Positions 29,030-39,390 are shown, counted from the first letter of the stretch. The stretch: DNA of 64,000 nt from Moorella sp. Hama-1 (GCF_023734095.1 NZ_AP024620.1:1174501-1238500), one strand, 5' to 3'. A program made the numbers and translations. The notes: generated by a model from the sequence alone, not told the origin.

Positions 29030-30130
29030 TTGGCCGGCCTTAACGGGCGTTTCCAGCAGACCTTTCAATCTTTACTGCTGGCGCTGATGGGTGCCATCCT
29101 GTTCCTGCTGCTCTTTTATTACATATTCCCGGCTGTCAGGGAGATTATCAAGGCCCTGGTACCGGTCGTCCTGCCCTTTGCCCTGGCCGGCCTTTTGGCC
29201 GCCATTATTGACCCGGTGGTCAACTTTATCGAAAAGAGGGGCAAAATCGGGCGGGGCTGGGCGGTTATAGCCACCTTGCTCCTGGTACTGGCTATTTTCA
29301 GCATAGCCCTGTTTTACCTGATAGCCAATTTAATAATCGAACTGGAAAGCCTGGTGATGACCCTGCCGGCCCAGGCGCGCAGCCTGGGAGCCATTATGCA
29401 GGATTATTTTTACCGTCTCCAGAGTTTTTATTTCGGCGGCAACCTGCCCCCGGATATCTTCAGCACGCTGCAAGCCCTCCTTAATAACGGCGTCAACGTT
29501 TTAAAGAATGTCCTGACCCAAACGGCCCAGGGTCTGGTCATACTGGTTAGTTCCCTGCCGGAGTTCTTTATTTTTGTTATTATTACCCTGGTGGCCACCT
29601 ACTTCTGCAGCCGCGACAAGGAGTTGATCCTGAAGACCCTGCTCCGGGTGATGCCGGCCGGCTGGCGGGAACGGACGAGCAGGGTCTGCAACTCCCTGGG
29701 CCGGGCTATTATCGGGTACCTGCGCGCAGAGATTCTTTTAATCAGCCTGCAGATGACCCAGAGCGTACTCGGCCTGCTCATTCTTAAAGTAGACTACGCC
29801 CTGACCCTGGCCTTTTTAATCGGAGTGGCTGATTTCCTGCCCATTGTCGGGCCGGGCACGGTCTTTATCCCCTGGATAATTATTGAATTCATCCTCGGCC
29901 ACTACGGCCTGGGCCTGGCCCTGCTGATTCTCTATGCTTTCATTATTATTCTCCGCCAGGTGTTGCAGCCCAAATTGGTGGCCGTCAACCTGGGACTGTA
30001 CCCATTAACCACCCTCATCGCCCTTTATGCCGGCTTAAAGCTCCTGGGAGTAGTGGGTCTGGCCCTGGGGCCCCTGACGATTGTAGTGCTGAAGGCTTTT
30101 TTCCGCTCCGAACAAGGGGTTGATAAATAA
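29030..30130 (+). CDS. ytvI: AI-2E family transporter, YtvI-like
   Basis: 366 residues with about eight membrane segments; the AI-2E family core AEILLISLQMTQSVLGLLIL and the LPIVGPGTVFIPWIIIEFILG helix pair are recognisable. Relatives include the sporulation membrane protein YtvI and Na+/H+ antiporter-like permeases; transport substrate unknown here. Start TTG 29030 after GAGGAGGGAAG. It is inserted between cdsA and dxr in the envelope/isoprenoid operon. Confidence 0.8.
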   Translation: MAGLNGRFQQTFQSLLLALMGAILFLLLFYYIFPAVREIIKALVPVVLPFALAGLLAAIIDPVVNFIEKRGKIGRGWAVIATLLLVLAIFSIALFYLIANLIIELESLVMTLPAQARSLGAIMQDYFYRLQSFYFGGNLPPDIFSTLQALLNNGVNVLKNVLTQTAQGLVILVSSLPEFFIFVIITLVATYFCSRDKELILKTLLRVMPAGWRERTSRVCNSLGRAIIGYLRAEILLISLQMTQSVLGLLILKVDYALTLAFLIGVADFLPIVGPGTVFIPWIIIEFILGHYGLGLALLILYAFIIILRQVLQPKLVAVNLGLYPLTTLIALYAGLKLLGVVGLALGPLTIVVLKAFFRSEQGVDK

Positions 30131-31306
30131 TTGGCTAAAGAAATAACCATCCTGGGCTCGACGGGCTCCATCGGCCGCCAGACCCTGGAGGTAGTGGCCG
30201 CCTACCCGGAGCGCTTCCGGGTTGCCGCCCTGGTGGCGGCCAGGAACGCCGAACTCCTGGCCGCCCAGGTGCGCCGGTTCCGGCCCCGCCTGGCGGTCCT
30301 CCTGGATGTTGAACGGGCCGGGGATTTGGCCGCCATGGTTCAGGACCTGGATGTCCAGGTTCTGGCCGGCGAGGAAGGCCTGAAGGCGGCCGCCTGCCTG
30401 GCGGGGGTTGAACTGGTGGTGGCAGCCATGGTCGGCATCCGCAGCCTGGCCGCCATCCTGGCAGCCCTGGAGGCCGGTAAGGATATAGCCCTGGCTAACA
30501 AAGAGGTCCTGGTAGCCGCCGGTCACCTGGTCATGGAACAGGTCCGGCGTTCAAACCGCCGTATTATCCCTGTTGACAGCGAGCACTCGGCCATCTTCCA
30601 GTGCCTGCGCCAGGGTGGCCGGGTGGTAGAGGTGCTTATTACCGCCTCCGGGGGGCCCTTAAAGGAGATGACCCCGGCGGAGATGGCTGCCGTTACCCCG
30701 GAACAAGCCCTGCAGCATCCTACCTGGGTCATGGGGCCGAAGGTGACCATCGACTCGGCGACCCTGATGAATAAGGGCCTGGAAGTAATGGAGGCCCACC
30801 ATCTTTTTAATCTTAATTACGATCAAATCAAGGTTTTAATCCACCCTCAGAGCGTGGTCCATGCCCTGGTACGTTACGGCGATGGCTCCCTCTTTGCCCA
30901 CCTGGGACCGGCGGATATGCGCCTACCCATCCAGTATGCCCTGACCTGGCCGGAGAGGTGGGACCTGGATAGCCGGTTCCTGGATCTGACCGCCCTGGGT
31001 CACCTCGATTTTGCTGAGCCGGACCGGAGGCGCTTTCCCTGCCTGGACCTGGCCCTCCAGGCTGGCCGGGAGGGAGGCACTTACCCGGCTGTCCTGAGTG
31101 CCGCCGATGAAGTAGCGGTTGAGTATTTCCTGGGCGGGAAGATACCCCTGACGGCCATCAGCCAGGTGGTGGCCAGGGTACTGGAAGAACACCGGCCTGT
31201 TGCCTCCCCAGACCTGGAACAGGTGCTGGCTGCCGACGCCTGGGCCCGGGGGCGGGCCGGGGAGGTAGCGGCCCACATCTCATCGACAGGAGCTGAGTCC
31301 CGTTGA
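30131..31306 (+). CDS. dxr: 1-deoxy-D-xylulose-5-phosphate reductoisomerase
   Basis: 391 residues. NADPH site GSTGSIGRQTLEVV at the N-terminus, ALANKEVLVAAG, metal-binding PVDSEHSAIFQCL and SGGP segment, and MGPKVTIDSATLMNKGLEVMEAHHLF are visible. It makes MEP, the first committed isoprenoid precursor; ispG of the same route is two genes on. The TTG start follows the previous stop directly. Confidence 0.96.
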   Translation: MAKEITILGSTGSIGRQTLEVVAAYPERFRVAALVAARNAELLAAQVRRFRPRLAVLLDVERAGDLAAMVQDLDVQVLAGEEGLKAAACLAGVELVVAAMVGIRSLAAILAALEAGKDIALANKEVLVAAGHLVMEQVRRSNRRIIPVDSEHSAIFQCLRQGGRVVEVLITASGGPLKEMTPAEMAAVTPEQALQHPTWVMGPKVTIDSATLMNKGLEVMEAHHLFNLNYDQIKVLIHPQSVVHALVRYGDGSLFAHLGPADMRLPIQYALTWPERWDLDSRFLDLTALGHLDFAEPDRRRFPCLDLALQAGREGGTYPAVLSAADEVAVEYFLGGKIPLTAISQVVARVLEEHRPVASPDLEQVLAADAWARGRAGEVAAHISSTGAESR

Positions 31307-32313
31307 CCATTATACTAGCCCTGATTATGTTCAGTGTCCTGGTCCTGGTCCACGAAGGGGGCCATTTCCTGGCGGCCAAGCGCGCCGGGATTAAAGTCGA
31401 AGAGTTTGCCATCGGCATGGGCCCGGCCCTCATGCAGGGCAAAAAAGGGGAGACCACTTATTCCCTACGGGCCTTCCCCCTGGGCGGGTTTAACCGCATG
31501 GCCGGCATGGAAGGCCCCGATCTGGACGACCCCCGGGGGTTTAATCGCCAGCCGGTGTATAAACGGATGGTCGTCATCGGGGCCGGTTCGGGGATGAATT
31601 TTCTCCTGGCCCTGGTCCTCTTTATCATGGTCTTCATGGTTCTGGGGATACCGGCCGACGTGAACGTTGTGGGCCGGGTAGAGCCGGGTATGCCGGCCGC
31701 CCAGGCAGGACTTAGCCCGGGGGATAGAATCCTCCAGGTCAATAATACCCCGGTGAGTACCTGGCGGGAGATGGTCGATTTGATTAATAAGCACCCGGGG
31801 GAAAAGTTAACCCTGCTGGTGGAGCGGGGGGGCCAGCAAAGGCAGGTCACCCTGACCTCAACCAGGGATCCCCAGTCGGGGGTGGGGTTGATTGGTATCG
31901 GCCCTACCTGGGAGCGGCAGGGATTATGGCGTTCCATTACCCTGGGCACCAGGCAGGCCGTGGAGATTACCAGGTTGATAATCTTGAGCCTGGTGCAGAT
32001 GGTGACAGGTAAGGTGGCAGCGGAGGTAGTTGGCCCGGTGGGCATCGTCCAGCTGGTGGGCCAGGCAGCTACTTACGGCCTGGCCAATGTCCTGAGCTTT
32101 ATGGCTGTCTTGAGCCTGGATCTGGGGATTATCAACCTTCTGCCCGTTCCCGCCCTGGACGGCAGCCGCCTGGTGTTCCTGGGCCTGGAAGCAGTACGTG
32201 GCCGGCCCATCAACCCGGAAAAGGAGAATTTTATCCATCTGATTGGTTTTGCCCTGCTTATGGGCCTGCTGATTCTGATTACCTACCAGGATTTAATCCG
32301 TATCTTCAGCTGA
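31303..32313 (+). CDS. rseP: site-2 intramembrane protease RseP
   Basis: 336 residues. The zinc motif HEGGHF is in the first membrane helix, one PDZ domain (about 120-200, VGRVEPGMPAAQAGLSPGDRI) follows, and the second catalytic motif NLLPVPALDGSRL is near the C-terminus. It cleaves membrane anti-sigma factors or signal-peptide remnants. It overlaps dxr by 4 nt and uses a TTG start. Confidence 0.94.
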   Translation: MTIILALIMFSVLVLVHEGGHFLAAKRAGIKVEEFAIGMGPALMQGKKGETTYSLRAFPLGGFNRMAGMEGPDLDDPRGFNRQPVYKRMVVIGAGSGMNFLLALVLFIMVFMVLGIPADVNVVGRVEPGMPAAQAGLSPGDRILQVNNTPVSTWREMVDLINKHPGEKLTLLVERGGQQRQVTLTSTRDPQSGVGLIGIGPTWERQGLWRSITLGTRQAVEITRLIILSLVQMVTGKVAAEVVGPVGIVQLVGQAATYGLANVLSFMAVLSLDLGIINLLPVPALDGSRLVFLGLEAVRGRPINPEKENFIHLIGFALLMGLLILITYQDLIRIFS

Positions 32314-32323
32314 GGTGAAGGCA

Positions 32324-33403
32324 ATGACCGGCAAACGCCGGCCCACCCGCCAGATCCGGGTGGGGCAGGTGGCCATCGGCGGCGGCGCTCCCATCTCCGT
32401 CCAGTCCATGACTAATACCGACACCAGGGATATTGAGGCTACCGTAGCCCAGATTGCCAGGCTGGCCGCGGCAGGCTGCGACATTGTCCGCCTGGCCGTA
32501 CCAGACCAGGAGGCGGCGGCCTCCCTGGCCCAAATCAAGGCCCGGGTGGCTCTCCCCCTGATTGCCGATATTCACTTTGATTATCGCCTGGCCCTGGCGG
32601 CCCTGGAGGCGGGGGTGGACGGCCTGCGCCTGAATCCCGGTAATATCGGCGGCCCCGAACAGGTGCGGGCGGTAGTCAAAGCGGCGGCGGCCCGCCGGGT
32701 ACCCATCCGCATCGGCGTTAACGCCGGCTCTTTAGAGAAAGAGGCCCTGGAAAGTTACGGCGGCGTGACGGCAGCGGCCATGGTCGCCAGTGCCCTTAAA
32801 CACGTGCGGATCCTGGAGGATCTGGATTACCGGGAGATTAAGATCTCCCTCAAGGCCTCCGAGGTACCCCTGATGCTGGCGGCCTACCGGCTCATGGCGG
32901 AAAAAGTCGATTACCCCCTCCACCTGGGGGTCACCGAAGCCGGCCTGGGCCTGGAGGGGGCGGTCAAATCGGCCGTGGGGATCGGTATCCTCCTTAATGA
33001 AGGCATCGGCGACACTATCCGGGTCTCCCTGACGGGGGATCCGGTGCAGGAGGTCAGAGCCGGTTTTGCCATCCTGCGTTCTTTAGGCCGGCGGCAACAG
33101 GGCATTGAGTTGATCTCCTGTCCCACCTGCGGTCGCTGCCAGGTGAACCTGGAGGCAGTAGCGGCCCGGGTCCAAGGGGAACTGCGGGATATTAAAAAGC
33201 CCCTCAAGGTGGCCGTCATGGGCTGCGCCGTCAACGGTCCCGGTGAGGCGCGCCAGGCCGATGTGGGCATCGCCGGCGGGCGTGGCTTCGGCCTCCTCTT
33301 CCGCCACGGCCAGCCGGTACGTAAGGTCAGGGAGGAAGATCTCGCCCGGGTTTTAATCGAAGAAGCGCGTCGCCTGGCAGCCGAAGACCCGGGCGAGGAA
33401 TAA
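32324..33403 (+). CDS. ispG: 4-hydroxy-3-methylbut-2-enyl-diphosphate synthase
   Basis: 359 residues. TIM-barrel N-terminus with PISVQSMTNTDTRD and ADIHFDYRLAL; the C-terminal 4Fe-4S ligands are CPTCGRC and the Cys of MGCAVNGPGEA. It reduces MEcPP to HMBPP near the end of the MEP pathway. ATG 32324 follows GAGGTGAAG; an in-frame GTG at 32315 lies within that site. Confidence 0.95.
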   Translation: MTGKRRPTRQIRVGQVAIGGGAPISVQSMTNTDTRDIEATVAQIARLAAAGCDIVRLAVPDQEAAASLAQIKARVALPLIADIHFDYRLALAALEAGVDGLRLNPGNIGGPEQVRAVVKAAAARRVPIRIGVNAGSLEKEALESYGGVTAAAMVASALKHVRILEDLDYREIKISLKASEVPLMLAAYRLMAEKVDYPLHLGVTEAGLGLEGAVKSAVGIGILLNEGIGDTIRVSLTGDPVQEVRAGFAILRSLGRRQQGIELISCPTCGRCQVNLEAVAARVQGELRDIKKPLKVAVMGCAVNGPGEARQADVGIAGGRGFGLLFRHGQPVRKVREEDLARVLIEEARRLAAEDPGEE

Positions 33404-33421
33404 TAAATGAGGAGGTTAAAA

Positions 33422-35140
33422 ATGCGCATGACAGAACTGCTGGCCCCGACCCTGCGGGAGACCCCCGCTGAGGCCGAGATTGCCAGCCACCAGCTACTCC
33501 TCCGGGGCGGCTTTATCCGCAAAGCCGCCGCCGGTATCTATACCTACCTGCCCCTGGGCCGGCGGGTGCTGGCCAAAATCGAGGCGATTGTCCGGGAAGA
33601 GATGGACCGGGCCGGCGGGCAGGAAGTAGTCTTGCCCATAATCCAGCCGGCCGAACTCTGGCAGGAGAGCGGTCGCTGGGAGGTTTACGGCGAAGAGATG
33701 TTTCGCCTCCAGGACCGGCACCAGCGCCAGTTCTGCCTGGGTCCCACCCATGAAGAGATTATCACCGCCCTGGTACGGAGTGAGGTTACTTCCTATAAAC
33801 AACTTCCCCTGCTCCTCTACCAGATCCAGAACAAATACCGGGACGAACGCCGGCCCCGCTTTGGCCTCCTGCGGGGACGGGAGTTTGTTATGAAGGACCT
33901 CTATTCCTTTGACCGGGACCAGGAAGGCCTGAACGAGAGCTACCGGAAGATGTACCAGGCTTATAGCAACGTCTTCCGGCGCTGTGGTCTGGATTGCCGC
34001 CCGGTGCAGGCCGACAGCGGCGCCATTGGCGGTAACTACAGCCACGAGTTCATGGCCCTGGCCGCCGCCGGGGAGGCCCTGCTGGTATACTGCCGGGAGT
34101 GTGATTACGCCGCCAACGTGGAAATCGCCGTAGCCAGGGCCCTGACCAAAGGGGCGGCGGAGGACCCGCTGCCGTTAAAGGAAGTAGCAACGCCGGGACA
34201 GCGGACGGTGGCGGAAATCTGCTCCTTCCTGGACGTTACCCCGGACAGGCTTATTAAAACCATTTTTTACGAAGCCGACGGGCAACTGGTGGCCGCCCTG
34301 GTCCGGGGGGACCGGGAATTAAATGAAGTCAAGCTGCAAAACCATCTCGGTTGCCGGCAACTGAGCCTGGCCGACCCCCAGAAGGTCAGGGAGGCGACCG
34401 GTGCCCCGGTGGGCTTCGTCGGCCCGGTCGGCTTAAGCGGCGTGCCCCTTTATGCCGACCTGGAGATACCCTACCTGGTCAACGGGGTAGCCGGCGCCAA
34501 CCGGGAGGATTATCACCTGGTAAATGTCAACCCGGGCCGGGATTTTAAACCGGCCGCCGTGGCCGACCTGCGCCAGGTGGAGGCCGGTGAGCCCTGTCCC
34601 CAGTGCGGCGCCCCTTTAAGCCAGGCCCGGGGTATTGAGGTCGGCCAGGTCTTCCAGCTGGGGACTAAATACAGCCAGGCCCTGGGGGCCAACTATACCG
34701 ATGCCCGGGGCGAAGAACACCCCCTGGTGATGGGGTGCTATGGCATTGGTGTCAGCCGGACCATGGCAGCGATAGTCGAACAGTACCACGACGACCGGGG
34801 TATTATCTGGCCCCTGAGCGTTGCTCCCTACCAGGTAGTGATCATCCCGGCGGCTATGAAGGATGAAAGCCAGCGGGAGGTGGCCGAGGGCCTCTACCGG
34901 GAACTGGTTGCCGCCGGGGTGGAGGTCGTGCTGGACGACCGGGATGAACGGGCCGGTCTCAAGTTTGTCGAGGCCGATCTCATTGGTTATCCCTTACGAG
35001 TCACCGTCGGCAAGCGGACAGTGACCAACGGCACTGTCGACGCCAAATGGCGCTCCCAGGATGAAGTCCCCCTGCCCCTGGAGGGCCTGGCGTCACGAAT
35101 CCAGGCTCTCCTGGCCGAAGAGATGCAAAAATATCGCTAG
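33422..35140 (+). CDS. proS: prolyl-tRNA synthetase
   Basis: 572 residues, bacterial class II type with the inserted YbaK-like editing domain (about 230-385). Class II motifs include [51 protein letters not shown] and [13 protein letters not shown]. It charges tRNA-Pro. ATG 33422 has GAGGAGGTT six bases upstream. It ends the uppS-proS run, with polC immediately after. Confidence 0.95.
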   Translation: MRMTELLAPTLRETPAEAEIASHQLLLRGGFIRKAAAGIYTYLPLGRRVLAKIEAIVREEMDRAGGQEVVLPIIQPAELWQESGRWEVYGEEMFRLQDRHQRQFCLGPTHEEIITALVRSEVTSYKQLPLLLYQIQNKYRDERRPRFGLLRGREFVMKDLYSFDRDQEGLNESYRKMYQAYSNVFRRCGLDCRPVQADSGAIGGNYSHEFMALAAAGEALLVYCRECDYAANVEIAVARALTKGAAEDPLPLKEVATPGQRTVAEICSFLDVTPDRLIKTIFYEADGQLVAALVRGDRELNEVKLQNHLGCRQLSLADPQKVREATGAPVGFVGPVGLSGVPLYADLEIPYLVNGVAGANREDYHLVNVNPGRDFKPAAVADLRQVEAGEPCPQCGAPLSQARGIEVGQVFQLGTKYSQALGANYTDARGEEHPLVMGCYGIGVSRTMAAIVEQYHDDRGIIWPLSVAPYQVVIIPAAMKDESQREVAEGLYRELVAAGVEVVLDDRDERAGLKFVEADLIGYPLRVTVGKRTVTNGTVDAKWRSQDEVPLPLEGLASRIQALLAEEMQKYR

Positions 35141-35143
35141 GGA

Positions 35144-38100
35144 TTGAAGGATATGGTTGCGGCGAAAAACCTCTGGCAGGAATTGCTGGCTGGCGGGGCC
35201 GTAAAGAAGGTGGAAATCAATCGCCGGGCCGGCAGGTGTTGTATCTGGCTCGATTCGTCCCGGCACCTGGAGCCGGATGCCCTTACAGCCTGCAGGGAGT
35301 TTCTGGCCGGGGAGTTTCCCGGCTTTACTTTTACCATTAACCAGGAAGAAGCCCCGGCCCCGGTGGACCTGGAAACCCTCATAACCGAACAGAGGGCGGC
35401 CCTCCTGGCCAAAGTGGCCCGGACCCTGGGCAACGGTAGTGCCGCCTGGCTGGCCGGGGCCAGGCTGGAAATAAAGGGGGATAAACTGCACCTTATTCTG
35501 CCGGCCCCCCTGGCCGTCGAGGCTCTAAAGGCGCGCCGGGGGGATGCGGTCCTGCAGGAAGTACTGGCCCGTTATGGCTACCAGGTAGTGGTGGAACTGA
35601 GCGTTGATGATGACTATCAGCAGGAACTCCTTTCCACCTCCCGGCAGCTTCAGGACAGGCAGCTGGAGCAGGTACGGCGGGAGGAACCGGCCGCAAGCAA
35701 ACCCCGCACCAGTACCGGTAAAGGACCGGCAGACGGCCTGCTCCATGGTAAAAAGATTACGGCCGCGCCCCGGCCCCTGAAGGACATCCAGGAAGAGGAG
35801 AAGCAGGTCACCGTCCAGGGGGAGGTGCTGAGCTTTGACACCCGCCAGTTGAAGTCAGGGCGCTGGCTGGCGAGCTTTGATCTTACCGATTATACCGACT
35901 CCATTAGCGTTAAGGCCTTCATTGACCAGGGGCCCCTGACGGAAAACGGCCTGGCGCCGGGGGACTGGGTCCTGGTCCAGGGTCCGGTCCAGTACGACCG
36001 TTACAGCCAGGAACTAGCTCTTATCGCCGATGCCGTCGCCCGGGGCGAGCGGCCGGTGCGGGAGGACCGGGAGCCGGAAAAAAGGGTGGAACTGCACCTC
36101 CATACCAAGATGAGCGCCATGGACGGCATCACCGAAGTGGCAGCAGCGGTACAGCAGGCCGCCTACTGGGGCCATGGAGCTATAGCCTTTACCGACCATG
36201 GGGTGGTCCAGGCCTTCCCGGCGGCGGCCGAGGCCGGGCGCAAGTACGGGGTGAAGATTATTTACGGCCTGGAGGGCTACCTCTTTGATCAGGATAACCA
36301 GCCTCTTGACCGCCAGCCGACCTATCATATTATCCTCCTGGTTAAAAACCAGGAGGGCCTGGCCAACCTCTACCGCCTGGTTTCCCGGGCCCACCTGGAC
36401 TACTTTTATCGTAAACCCCGCCTGCCGCGCAGTCTCCTCCAGGAGCACCGGGATGGCCTCCTCCTGGGGACAGCCTGCGAGGCCGGAGAGTTGATCCGGA
36501 GTTACCTGGCCGGGGCTGATGCCGCTCGCCTGGAGGAGATTGCTTCTTTTTATGACTTTCTGGAGATTCAACCCCTGGCCAATAACGACTTTTTAATCCG
36601 TCAGGGTCAGGTGGCGGACCGCCAGGCCCTGATGGACATGAACCGGCAGATTGTCGCCCTGGGGGAGAAACTGGGAAAGCCAGTGGTCGCCACCGGGGAC
36701 GTCCACTTCCTGAACCCGGAGGACGCCCTCTACCGCCAGGTCCTCCTGGCCGGCCAGGGCTACGCCGACGAAGTCCAGGCACCCCTGTACTACCGCACGA
36801 CGGCGGAGATGCTGGCTGAATTTGACTACCTGGATACGGAAACGGCCCGCCGGGTGGTCATCACCAATCCCAGGTTAATAGCGGACCAGGTGGAGGAGTT
36901 AAAACCCATTCCCGATGAGTTCTACCCGCCGGAGATACCGGGAGCGGAGGAAGAATTGACCCGGATCGTCATGGACCGGGCCCACGAGTGGTACGGCGAT
37001 CCCCTGCCGGAAGTGGTCCAGGCCCGCCTGGATAAAGAGATGCAGGCCATCATCGGCCATGGCTTTGCCGTCCTGTACCTTATCGCCCACAAGCTGGTGC
37101 GTAAGTCCAACGAAGACGGCTACCTGGTGGGTTCCCGGGGTTCGGTGGGCTCTTCCCTGGTGGCTACCATGGCCGGGATTACCGAGGTTAACCCCCTGCC
37201 GCCCCACTACCGCTGCCCGTCCTGCCACTACAGCGAGTTTGTCACCGGCCGCAGTGCCAGGTGCGGCGCCGACCTCCCGGCGAGGGATTGTCCTCGCTGC
37301 GGCGCTAAGCTCCTCAAGGATGGCCATGATATCCCCTTTGAGGTCTTCCTGGGCTTTAAGGGTGATAAAGTACCGGATATTGACCTCAACTTTTCGGGCG
37401 AATACCAGCCCCGGGCCCACCAGTATACCGAGACTATCTTTGGTAAAGACCATGTTTTCCGGGCCGGCACCATTGCCACCCTGGCCGAGAGGACGGCCTT
37501 CGGTTTTGTCCATAAATTCCTGGAAGAAAAGGGGCTCAAGGCCCGCCAGGCGGAAATCAATCGCCTGGTAAAGGGGATTACCGGCGTTAAAAGAACCACC
37601 GGCCAGCACCCCGGCGGGTTGATGGTCGTCCCGAAAGGGGTGGATATGCACCAGTTTACCCCCTTGCAGCACCCGGCCGATGATACCGGCAGCGGTACCA
37701 TTACCACCCATTTTGACTACCACTCCATCAGCAGCCGCCTGGTGAAGCTGGACCTCCTGGGTCATGACGATCCCACGGTAATCAAGATGCTGGAGGACCT
37801 CACCGGCGTCAATCCCCGGGAGATCCCCCTGGATGAGCCCCGGACCATGTCCCTCTTCTCCAGCGTTGAAGCCCTGGGGGTAAAGCCGGAGGACATCGGT
37901 GCCCAGGTAGGCACCCTGGGGATACCTGAATTCGGTACCCGTTTCGTCCGCCAGATGCTGGAGGATACCCGGCCCCGGACCTTTGCCGAGCTGGTACGCA
38001 TCAGCGGCTTCTCCCACGGCACCGACGTCTGGCTGAATAACGCCCAGGATTTAATCAAGAGCGGGACGGCCAAACTATATGAGGCCATTTCTACCCGGGA

Positions 38101-38797
38101 CGACATCATGAACTACCTCATGGAGCACGGCGTGGTGGCGGACATCGCCTTCCGCACCATGGAGGACGTTCGTAAGGGCAAGGGCGTGAAAAAGGAGTAC
38201 GAAGAGGCCATCCGGGCAGCCGGGATCCCGGACTGGTTCCTGCAGTCCTGTAAAAAAATCAGCTACCTCTTCCCCAAGGCCCATGCTGTGGCCTATGTGA
38301 CCATGGCCTTCCGCATTGCCTACTTCAAGGTCTATTACCCGGAAGCCTTCTACGCCTCCTTTTTCAGCATTCGCGCCGACGAATTCGACGCCGACATTGT
38401 CGCCGCCGGGTTGGCCCGGGTCCAGGAGGAGATTGCCGCCCTGGAGAAAAAGGGCAACGAAGCCACGGCCCGGGAGAAGAATATCCTGACTATCCTGGAA
38501 GTGGCGCGAGAGATGTATTACCGGGGCATTACCTTGGAGCGTATCGACCTGGAGAAATCGACCGCCAACCGTTTCCTGGTGGAACCGGGCCGGCTCCTGC
38601 CGCCCCTGGGGGCTTTGAGCGGGGTAGGCCAGGCCGCGGCTGAGGCCATCGTCCGCGCCCGGCAGGAACGGCCCTTTACCTCCATTGAGGACCTGCAGTA
38701 CCGCTCCCGGGTCAGCAAGACCGTCATCGAAGCCCTGGAAAAGCACGGCGCCCTGGCCGACCTGCCGGCCTCCGACCAGCTGGCGTTTTTTGGGTAG
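35144..38797 (+). CDS. polC: DNA polymerase III alpha subunit, PolC type, lacking the exonuclease domain
   Basis: 1217 residues, about 200 shorter than usual PolC. Order: N-terminal domains, OB-fold (VTVQGEVLSFDTRQL, about 223), PHP start ELHLHTKMSAMDG (about 315), PHP continuing KYGVKIIYGLEGYLF (about 370) directly into TYHIILLVKNQEGLANLY. In other PolC proteins the DnaQ-like proofreading exonuclease sits in exactly this gap; here only about a dozen residues separate the two. The PolC zinc module (CPSCHY..CGADLPARDCPRCGAKL), the active-site segment PDIDLNFSGEYQ (about 745), and the C-terminal helix-hairpin-helix region are intact. The start is TTG 35144 or ATG 35153. A terminator follows. 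Confidence 0.93.
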   Translation: MKDMVAAKNLWQELLAGGAVKKVEINRRAGRCCIWLDSSRHLEPDALTACREFLAGEFPGFTFTINQEEAPAPVDLETLITEQRAALLAKVARTLGNGSAAWLAGARLEIKGDKLHLILPAPLAVEALKARRGDAVLQEVLARYGYQVVVELSVDDDYQQELLSTSRQLQDRQLEQVRREEPAASKPRTSTGKGPADGLLHGKKITAAPRPLKDIQEEEKQVTVQGEVLSFDTRQLKSGRWLASFDLTDYTDSISVKAFIDQGPLTENGLAPGDWVLVQGPVQYDRYSQELALIADAVARGERPVREDREPEKRVELHLHTKMSAMDGITEVAAAVQQAAYWGHGAIAFTDHGVVQAFPAAAEAGRKYGVKIIYGLEGYLFDQDNQPLDRQPTYHIILLVKNQEGLANLYRLVSRAHLDYFYRKPRLPRSLLQEHRDGLLLGTACEAGELIRSYLAGADAARLEEIASFYDFLEIQPLANNDFLIRQGQVADRQALMDMNRQIVALGEKLGKPVVATGDVHFLNPEDALYRQVLLAGQGYADEVQAPLYYRTTAEMLAEFDYLDTETARRVVITNPRLIADQVEELKPIPDEFYPPEIPGAEEELTRIVMDRAHEWYGDPLPEVVQARLDKEMQAIIGHGFAVLYLIAHKLVRKSNEDGYLVGSRGSVGSSLVATMAGITEVNPLPPHYRCPSCHYSEFVTGRSARCGADLPARDCPRCGAKLLKDGHDIPFEVFLGFKGDKVPDIDLNFSGEYQPRAHQYTETIFGKDHVFRAGTIATLAERTAFGFVHKFLEEKGLKARQAEINRLVKGITGVKRTTGQHPGGLMVVPKGVDMHQFTPLQHPADDTGSGTITTHFDYHSISSRLVKLDLLGHDDPTVIKMLEDLTGVNPREIPLDEPRTMSLFSSVEALGVKPEDIGAQVGTLGIPEFGTRFVRQMLEDTRPRTFAELVRISGFSHGTDVWLNNAQDLIKSGTAKLYEAISTRDDIMNYLMEHGVVADIAFRTMEDVRKGKGVKKEYEEAIRAAGIPDWFLQSCKKISYLFPKAHAVAYVTMAFRIAYFKVYYPEAFYASFFSIRADEFDADIVAAGLARVQEEIAALEKKGNEATAREKNILTILEVAREMYYRGITLERIDLEKSTANRFLVEPGRLLPPLGALSGVGQAAAEAIVRARQERPFTSIEDLQYRSRVSKTVIEALEKHGALADLPASDQLAFFG

Positions 38798-38807
38798 ATG
38801 ATATTGA

Positions 38808-38845
38808 TAACACCCCTCGGAATACCGTGGGGTGTTTTTATTATT
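38808..38845 (+). terminator. rho-independent terminator of polC
   Basis: AACACCCC pairs with GGGGTGTT around a 13-nt loop, followed by TTTATTATT. Confidence 0.85.
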
Positions 38846-38911
38846 AAAACGCAAACGTTAACATAACAGTTAAGCGGGACGATATTAATGAATTCAGATG
38901 AATAGAATAAC

Positions 38912-39230
38912 AGCCGGCCACCGTAGCCCTCCACTAACCATGGGCTTTCAGGGTGGCACTGATGTAGCCATCCTGGGCATGGGCACCATCTGTTTGTTAG
39001 CCCTGCAGGGGGTACGTATGGAGCCAGGCGCCTCTTCGCCTTTGATAGAGATGACAGCAAGCTGGCAATAGCCCGGGAATACGGCGCTGATTGTTGCCTC
39101 AGTACCGGGGAACCAGACATCAACCGAAATCCTGGAGCCCGGGCCGGAGATTACGGCGGCAGAAAGTAATACCCTTATGGACCATTACAGCGGGGATTTT
39201 AGGGTAATCCAAATTGGTGGGGCGCGCTAA
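38912..39230 (+). pseudogene. decayed zinc-type (medium-chain) alcohol dehydrogenase fragment
   Basis: Fragments in shifting frames translate to PATVALH, then GGTDVAILGMGTICLLALQG (38952 on), then RLFAFDRDDSKLAIAREYGAD (39025 on) and EILEPGPEITAAE. These are consecutive pieces of the Rossmann region of a threonine/sorbitol-dehydrogenase-like protein. At least three frameshifts or deletions separate them, and both the catalytic zinc domain and the C-terminus are missing, so no product is expected. Confidence 0.65.
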
Positions 39231-39390
39231 TTTTTTGGGCAACTCATTGAGAACCACACCAGCGTATGATAAAATATGTCCACAGCGGTATATTTTATCA
39301 TACCAATTTGGCAGAGTACAATATGGGTGAAAGAACACTTCCAATTTAAGCAGGGTACAATATGGACAGGTTACCACTACCAATTTGGCA
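39209..39390 (+). repeat. 14-bp palindrome and direct repeats upstream of the Rpn gene
   Basis: GTATGATAAAATAT (39264-39277) and ATATTTTATCATAC (39290-39303) form a perfect inverted repeat with a 12-nt centre. Overlapping its right end are direct repeats: ACCAATTTGGCA-ga-GTACAATATGG (39302-39326), a variant CCAATTTaaGCAGgGTACAATATGG (39341-39365), and ACCAATTTGGCA (39379-39390); an inverted CCAAATTGGT lies at 39209-39218. The arrangement suggests operators for the following gene or the end of a mobile element. Confidence 0.75.

Noticed and set aside
36899-38017. 372-codon minus-strand frame inside polC
   Set aside because: Antisense shadow of PolC zinc and catalytic regions; no start signal and no recognisable domain.
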